Positions 60,988 through 64,000 of a stretch of DNA of 64,000 nucleotides are shown one piece after another. Positions within the stretch are counted from its first letter, which is position 1. Each line of letters opens with the position of its first letter. The stretch is from Kitasatospora kifunensis (GTDB lineage Bacteria; Actinomycetota; Actinomycetes; Streptomycetales; Streptomycetaceae): the NCBI RefSeq assembly GCF_014203855.1, contig NZ_JACHJV010000001.1:3038001-3102000 (forward strand). Direction: 5' to 3'. The notes under the pieces are model-generated. The model worked only from the letters and a program-made list of their open reading frames with translations. It did no database searches and was not told the origin of the DNA. The position numbers and the translations under genes are program-made.

Positions 60988-63399
60988 TTGACCGTCGTTG
61001 CCTCAGTTGCCCTGCCCTCACAGGGTTCTGCCGACGCCGCCCAGACCGACCCCGGCACTGCGCTGCTTCGGCTGCTCACCGACCGAAGCACCGACCTCCC
61101 CCAGGTGGACCCCGGCCACGTCGCCGCCGCCGCGCTGCGCGGCCGCCATGCCGGTTCGGACTTCGCCGAACTGCGCGGGCTGGCCGTGGACGCCGCAGCC
61201 TCGATGATCGCCGAGGACCCCCAGTACTCGAAGCTGGCCGCCCGCCTGCTCGCCCAGGAGATCGCCGACGAGGCGCTCGGCCAGGGCGCCCTGTCCTTCG
61301 CCGCCTCGATCGCCGTCGGTCACACCGAGGGCCTGATCGGCGACACCACCGCCGCCTTCGTGGCCAAGCACGCCGACGCCCTGGACGCGCTGATCGACGC
61401 TCAGGGCGACGACCGCTTCGAGTACTTCGGCCTGCGCACCGTGCAGTCCCGCTACCTGCTGCGCCACCCGATCACCCGCAAGGTGATCGAGACCCCGCAG
61501 CACTTCCTGCTCCGGGTCGCCTGCGGCCTGGCGGTCGGCGACAGCGAGCAGTCGGTGCGCGAGGTGGCCGAGCTCTACACCCTGATGAGCCGGCTGGAGT
61601 ACCTGACCTCCTCGCCGACCCTGTTCAACTCCGGCACCCGGCACCCGCAGATGTCCAGCTGCTACCTGCTGGACTCGCCGCTGGACAACCTGGACTCGAT
61701 CTACTCCCGGTACGCCCAGATCGCCCGGCTCTCCAAGCACGCCGGCGGTATCGGCCTGTCCTACTCCCGGATCCGCTCGCGCGGCAGCCTGATCCGCGGC
61801 ACCAACGGCAAGTCCAACGGGATCGTGCCGTTCCTGCGCACCCTGGACTCCTCGGTCGCCGCCGTCAACCAGGGCGGCCGCCGCAAGGGCGCGGCCTGCG
61901 TCTACCTGGAGACCTGGCACGCGGACATCGAGGAGTTCCTCGAGCTGCGCGACAACACCGGCGAGGAGGCCCGCCGCACCCACAACCTCAACCTGGCGCA
62001 CTGGATCCCGGACGAGTTCATGCGCCGGGTCAACGCCAACGCCGACTGGTCGCTCTTCTCCCCCGCCGACGTCCCCGAGCTGGTCGACCTGTGGGGCGCG
62101 GAGTTCGACGAGGCGTACCTGAAGGCCGAGGCCCAGGGCAAGGCCGTGCGCACCATCCCGGCCCAGACCCTGTACGCCCGGATGATGCGCACCCTGGCGC
62201 AGACCGGCAACGGCTGGATGACCTTCAAGGACGCCTCCAACCGGGCCGCCAACCAGACCGCGCTGCCCGGCCGCACGGTGCACTCCTCCAACCTGTGCAC
62301 CGAGATCCTGGAGGTCACCGACGACTCCGAGACCGCGGTCTGCAACCTGGGCTCGGTCAACCTCGGCGCCCACGTGGCCGATGGCGCCACCGCCGCCGAC
62401 CTGCTGGAGGCGATGGACTGGGCGCGCCTGGACGCCACCGTGCGCACCGCGGTGACCTTCCTGGACCGCGTGGTGGACATCAACTTCTACCCGACCACCG
62501 AGGCCGGCACCTCCAACTCGCGCTGGCGCCCGGTGGGCCTGGGCGTGATGGGCCTGCAGGACGTCTTCTTCAAGCTCCAGCTGGACTTCGACTCCGCCGA
62601 GGCCAAGCGGCTCTCCACGCTGATCGCCGAGCGGATCATGCTCACCGCCTACGAGCGCTCCAGCGAGCTGGCCGAGCAGTTCGGGCAGCACCCGGCCTAC
62701 GCGGAGACCCGCGCGGCCCGCGGCGAGCTGCACATCGACCACTTCGACACCGCCCCGCACTGGCAGGACCGCTGGGACGCGCTGCGCACGAAGATCGCCG
62801 CCACCGGCCTGCGCAACTCGCTGCTGCTGGCGATCGCCCCGACCGCGACCATCGCCTCGATCGCCGGCGTGTACGAGTGCATCGAGCCGCAGGTCTCCAA
62901 CCTCTTCAAGCGCGAGACCCTCTCCGGTGAGTTCCTCCAGGTCAACCCCTACCTGGTCCGCGAGCTCAAGGAGCTGGGCGTCTGGGACCAGCAGACCCGG
63001 GACGCGCTGCGCGACGCCAACGGCTCGGTGCAGGAGCTCGGTTGGCTGCCCGCCGAGCTGCGCTCGCGCTACCGCACCGCCTGGGAGCTGCCGCAGCGCG
63101 CGCTGATCGACCTGGCCGCCGCCCGCCAGCCCTTCATCGACCAGAGCCAGTCGCTGAACCTCTTCATGGCCGCGCCGACCATCGGCAAGCTCAGCTCGAT
63201 GTACGCCTACGCCTGGAAGGTGGGGCTGAAGACCACCTACTACCTGCGTTCGCGCCCGGCCACCCGGATCGCCCAGGCGGCCAGTGGCGCAGCCCGCCCG
63301 GCGGTGAGTGTGCCGTCCCCCACCCTGACCGCTGAGGAGCAGGCCGCCGCCATCGCCTGCTCCCTGGAGAACCCCGAGTCCTGCGAGGCCTGCCAGTGA
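60988..63399 (+). CDS. nrdA: Ribonucleoside-diphosphate reductase class Ia, alpha subunit
   Basis: Catalytic subunit making deoxynucleotides (803 aa). Active-site set: first Cys in HPQMSSCYLLDSP, the Asn-x-Cys-x-Glu triad in SSNLCTEILE, the radical-transfer tyrosine pair in TTYYLRSRP, and the C-terminal redox pair ENPESCEACQ. No classical ATP-cone motif is visible in the first 100 residues, so allosteric activity control may be absent or divergent. Starts with TTG at 60988, 5-8 nt after AGGAGAG. Preceded by a B12 riboswitch; overlaps nrdB by 4 bp (GTGA). Confidence 0.96.
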   Translation: MTVVASVALPSQGSADAAQTDPGTALLRLLTDRSTDLPQVDPGHVAAAALRGRHAGSDFAELRGLAVDAAASMIAEDPQYSKLAARLLAQEIADEALGQGALSFAASIAVGHTEGLIGDTTAAFVAKHADALDALIDAQGDDRFEYFGLRTVQSRYLLRHPITRKVIETPQHFLLRVACGLAVGDSEQSVREVAELYTLMSRLEYLTSSPTLFNSGTRHPQMSSCYLLDSPLDNLDSIYSRYAQIARLSKHAGGIGLSYSRIRSRGSLIRGTNGKSNGIVPFLRTLDSSVAAVNQGGRRKGAACVYLETWHADIEEFLELRDNTGEEARRTHNLNLAHWIPDEFMRRVNANADWSLFSPADVPELVDLWGAEFDEAYLKAEAQGKAVRTIPAQTLYARMMRTLAQTGNGWMTFKDASNRAANQTALPGRTVHSSNLCTEILEVTDDSETAVCNLGSVNLGAHVADGATAADLLEAMDWARLDATVRTAVTFLDRVVDINFYPTTEAGTSNSRWRPVGLGVMGLQDVFFKLQLDFDSAEAKRLSTLIAERIMLTAYERSSELAEQFGQHPAYAETRAARGELHIDHFDTAPHWQDRWDALRTKIAATGLRNSLLLAIAPTATIASIAGVYECIEPQVSNLFKRETLSGEFLQVNPYLVRELKELGVWDQQTRDALRDANGSVQELGWLPAELRSRYRTAWELPQRALIDLAAARQPFIDQSQSLNLFMAAPTIGKLSSMYAYAWKVGLKTTYYLRSRPATRIAQAASGAARPAVSVPSPTLTAEEQAAAIACSLENPESCEACQ

Positions 63400-64000
63400 G
63401 TACCCCCGCTCGCGACAAGATGCTGCTCGACCCCGGCTTCGAGCTGACGCTGCGTCCGATGCGCTACCCGTCGTTCTACGACCGGTACCGCGACGCGATC
63501 AAGAACACCTGGACCGTCGAGGAGGTGGACCTGCACTCCGACGTCGCCGACCTCGCCAAGCTGAGCGAGGGCGAGCGGCACCTGATCGGCCGACTGGTCG
63601 CCTTCTTCGCCACCGGTGACTCGATCGTCGCCAACAACGTGGTGCTGAGCCTCTACAAGCACATCAACTCGCCCGAGGCGCGGCTCTACCTGTCCCGGCA
63701 GCTCTTCGAGGAGGCCGTGCACGTCCAGTTCTATCTGACGCTGCTCGACACCTACCTGCCCGACCCCGAGGACCGCAACGCGGCCTTCGCCGCGGTGGAG
63801 AACATCCCCTCCATCCACCAGAAGGCCCAGTTCTGCTTCAAGTACATGAACGCGGTCGACCACCTCGACTCGCTGCAGAGCAAGGACGACCGCCGCGCCT
63901 TCCTGCTCAACCTGATCTGCTTCGCCGCCTGCGTCGAGGGCCTCTTCTTCTACGGCGCCTTCGCCTACGTGTACTGGTTCCGCAGCCGCGGCCTGCTGCA
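63396..64000 (+). CDS. nrdB: Ribonucleotide reductase class Ia, beta subunit (partial)
   Basis: Radical-generating di-iron subunit; first ~201 residues visible, cut by the window end. Helices carrying metal ligands: FFATGDSIVANN, RQLFEEAVHVQFYLTLLDTY (Glu, Glu, His and the radical Tyr region) and ICFAACVEGLFFYGAFAYVY. GTG start overlapping the nrdA stop, so the two are co-translated. A regulator gene (nrdS) usually follows in Streptomyces but lies outside. Confidence 0.95.
   Translation, partial: MSTPARDKMLLDPGFELTLRPMRYPSFYDRYRDAIKNTWTVEEVDLHSDVADLAKLSEGERHLIGRLVAFFATGDSIVANNVVLSLYKHINSPEARLYLSRQLFEEAVHVQFYLTLLDTYLPDPEDRNAAFAAVENIPSIHQKAQFCFKYMNAVDHLDSLQSKDDRRAFLLNLICFAACVEGLFFYGAFAYVYWFRSRGLL

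Noticed and set aside
1-64000. tRNA, rRNA, IS element, prophage or attachment site
   Set aside because: No CCA-ended cloverleaf, rRNA motif, transposase, integrase or flanking direct repeats were recognised; gene order looks like core chromosome.

Overview
The window is a contiguous piece of a high-GC actinobacterial chromosome, almost certainly Streptomycetaceae (Streptomyces or Kitasatospora type). Evidence: codon third positions are overwhelmingly G/C; GTG and TTG starts are common; a WhiB-like protein, nickel SOD with its maturation protease, a SigB-type sigma factor with an anti-sigma partner, and a DasR/DasABC chitobiose locus are all present. From memory, the gene order mirrors the S. 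coelicolor core interval from nrdAB through dasR, wblE, sigH, sodN, the malic enzyme and kgd to lon. No phage, IS element, CRISPR array, rRNA or tRNA was seen.

Layout. 1-8.9 kb: 5' part of lon (minus) with an HspR-type HAIR operator, a rhomboid-like protein, an OmpR-type two-component pair, then the three-domain 2-oxoglutarate decarboxylase/dehydrogenase (kgd) and a small acidic protein. 8.9-13.5 kb: a DUF4097/PadR pair behind twin palindromic operators, an MDR oxidoreductase and malic enzyme. 14.2-18.8 kb: an amino-acid ABC importer, a CGNR-like protein, and divergent sodX/sodN. 18.9-25.5 kb: GNAT, anti-sigma factor and SigH, a small membrane protein, a lipid-kinase-like protein, wblE, an sRNA matching scr5239, and a PdtaS-type cytosolic histidine kinase.

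25.5-33.5 kb is the GlcNAc/chitobiose module: dasR, then dasA-dasB-dasC-dasD on the minus strand, plus a second dasA-like binding-protein gene. Several DasR-type (dre-like) operators are scattered through it. 33.7-35.2 kb holds small accessory genes (DUF6879, an unknown, an I36-type inhibitor). 35.5-41.1 kb carries a compact, apparently undescribed operon: an Fe(II)/2OG PhyH-type dioxygenase, a DUF6271 glycosyltransferase-like protein, a type III PLP decarboxylase-like enzyme and a GNAT, followed by an MFS gene. A dre-like palindrome lies at its predicted promoter, which would tie it to aminosugar signalling.

41.2-51.8 kb holds accessory transport and regulation: an ArsR/MFS pair with a perfect operator, a DUF3311/MctP-type symporter, a phosphatase, a wHTH/membrane-protein pair, a secreted GH27 alpha-galactosidase with a ricin-type CBM, GlxA/TetR regulators and a GNAT. 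52.0-60.5 kb resembles a beta-mannan-type polysaccharide locus: an OafA-type acyltransferase, an Egghead-like GT2, GH113-like and GH26 enzymes, and two Pro-rich membrane proteins. The window ends with a cobalamin riboswitch upstream of nrdA-nrdB (class Ia ribonucleotide reductase; nrdB is cut by the window edge).

The strongest leads are the dre-linked biosynthetic operon, the mannan-type locus, the duplicated DasR operator/binding-protein module, an orphan dre pair, and a recurring leaderless promoter architecture (-10 hexamer, 6-7 nt, start codon).
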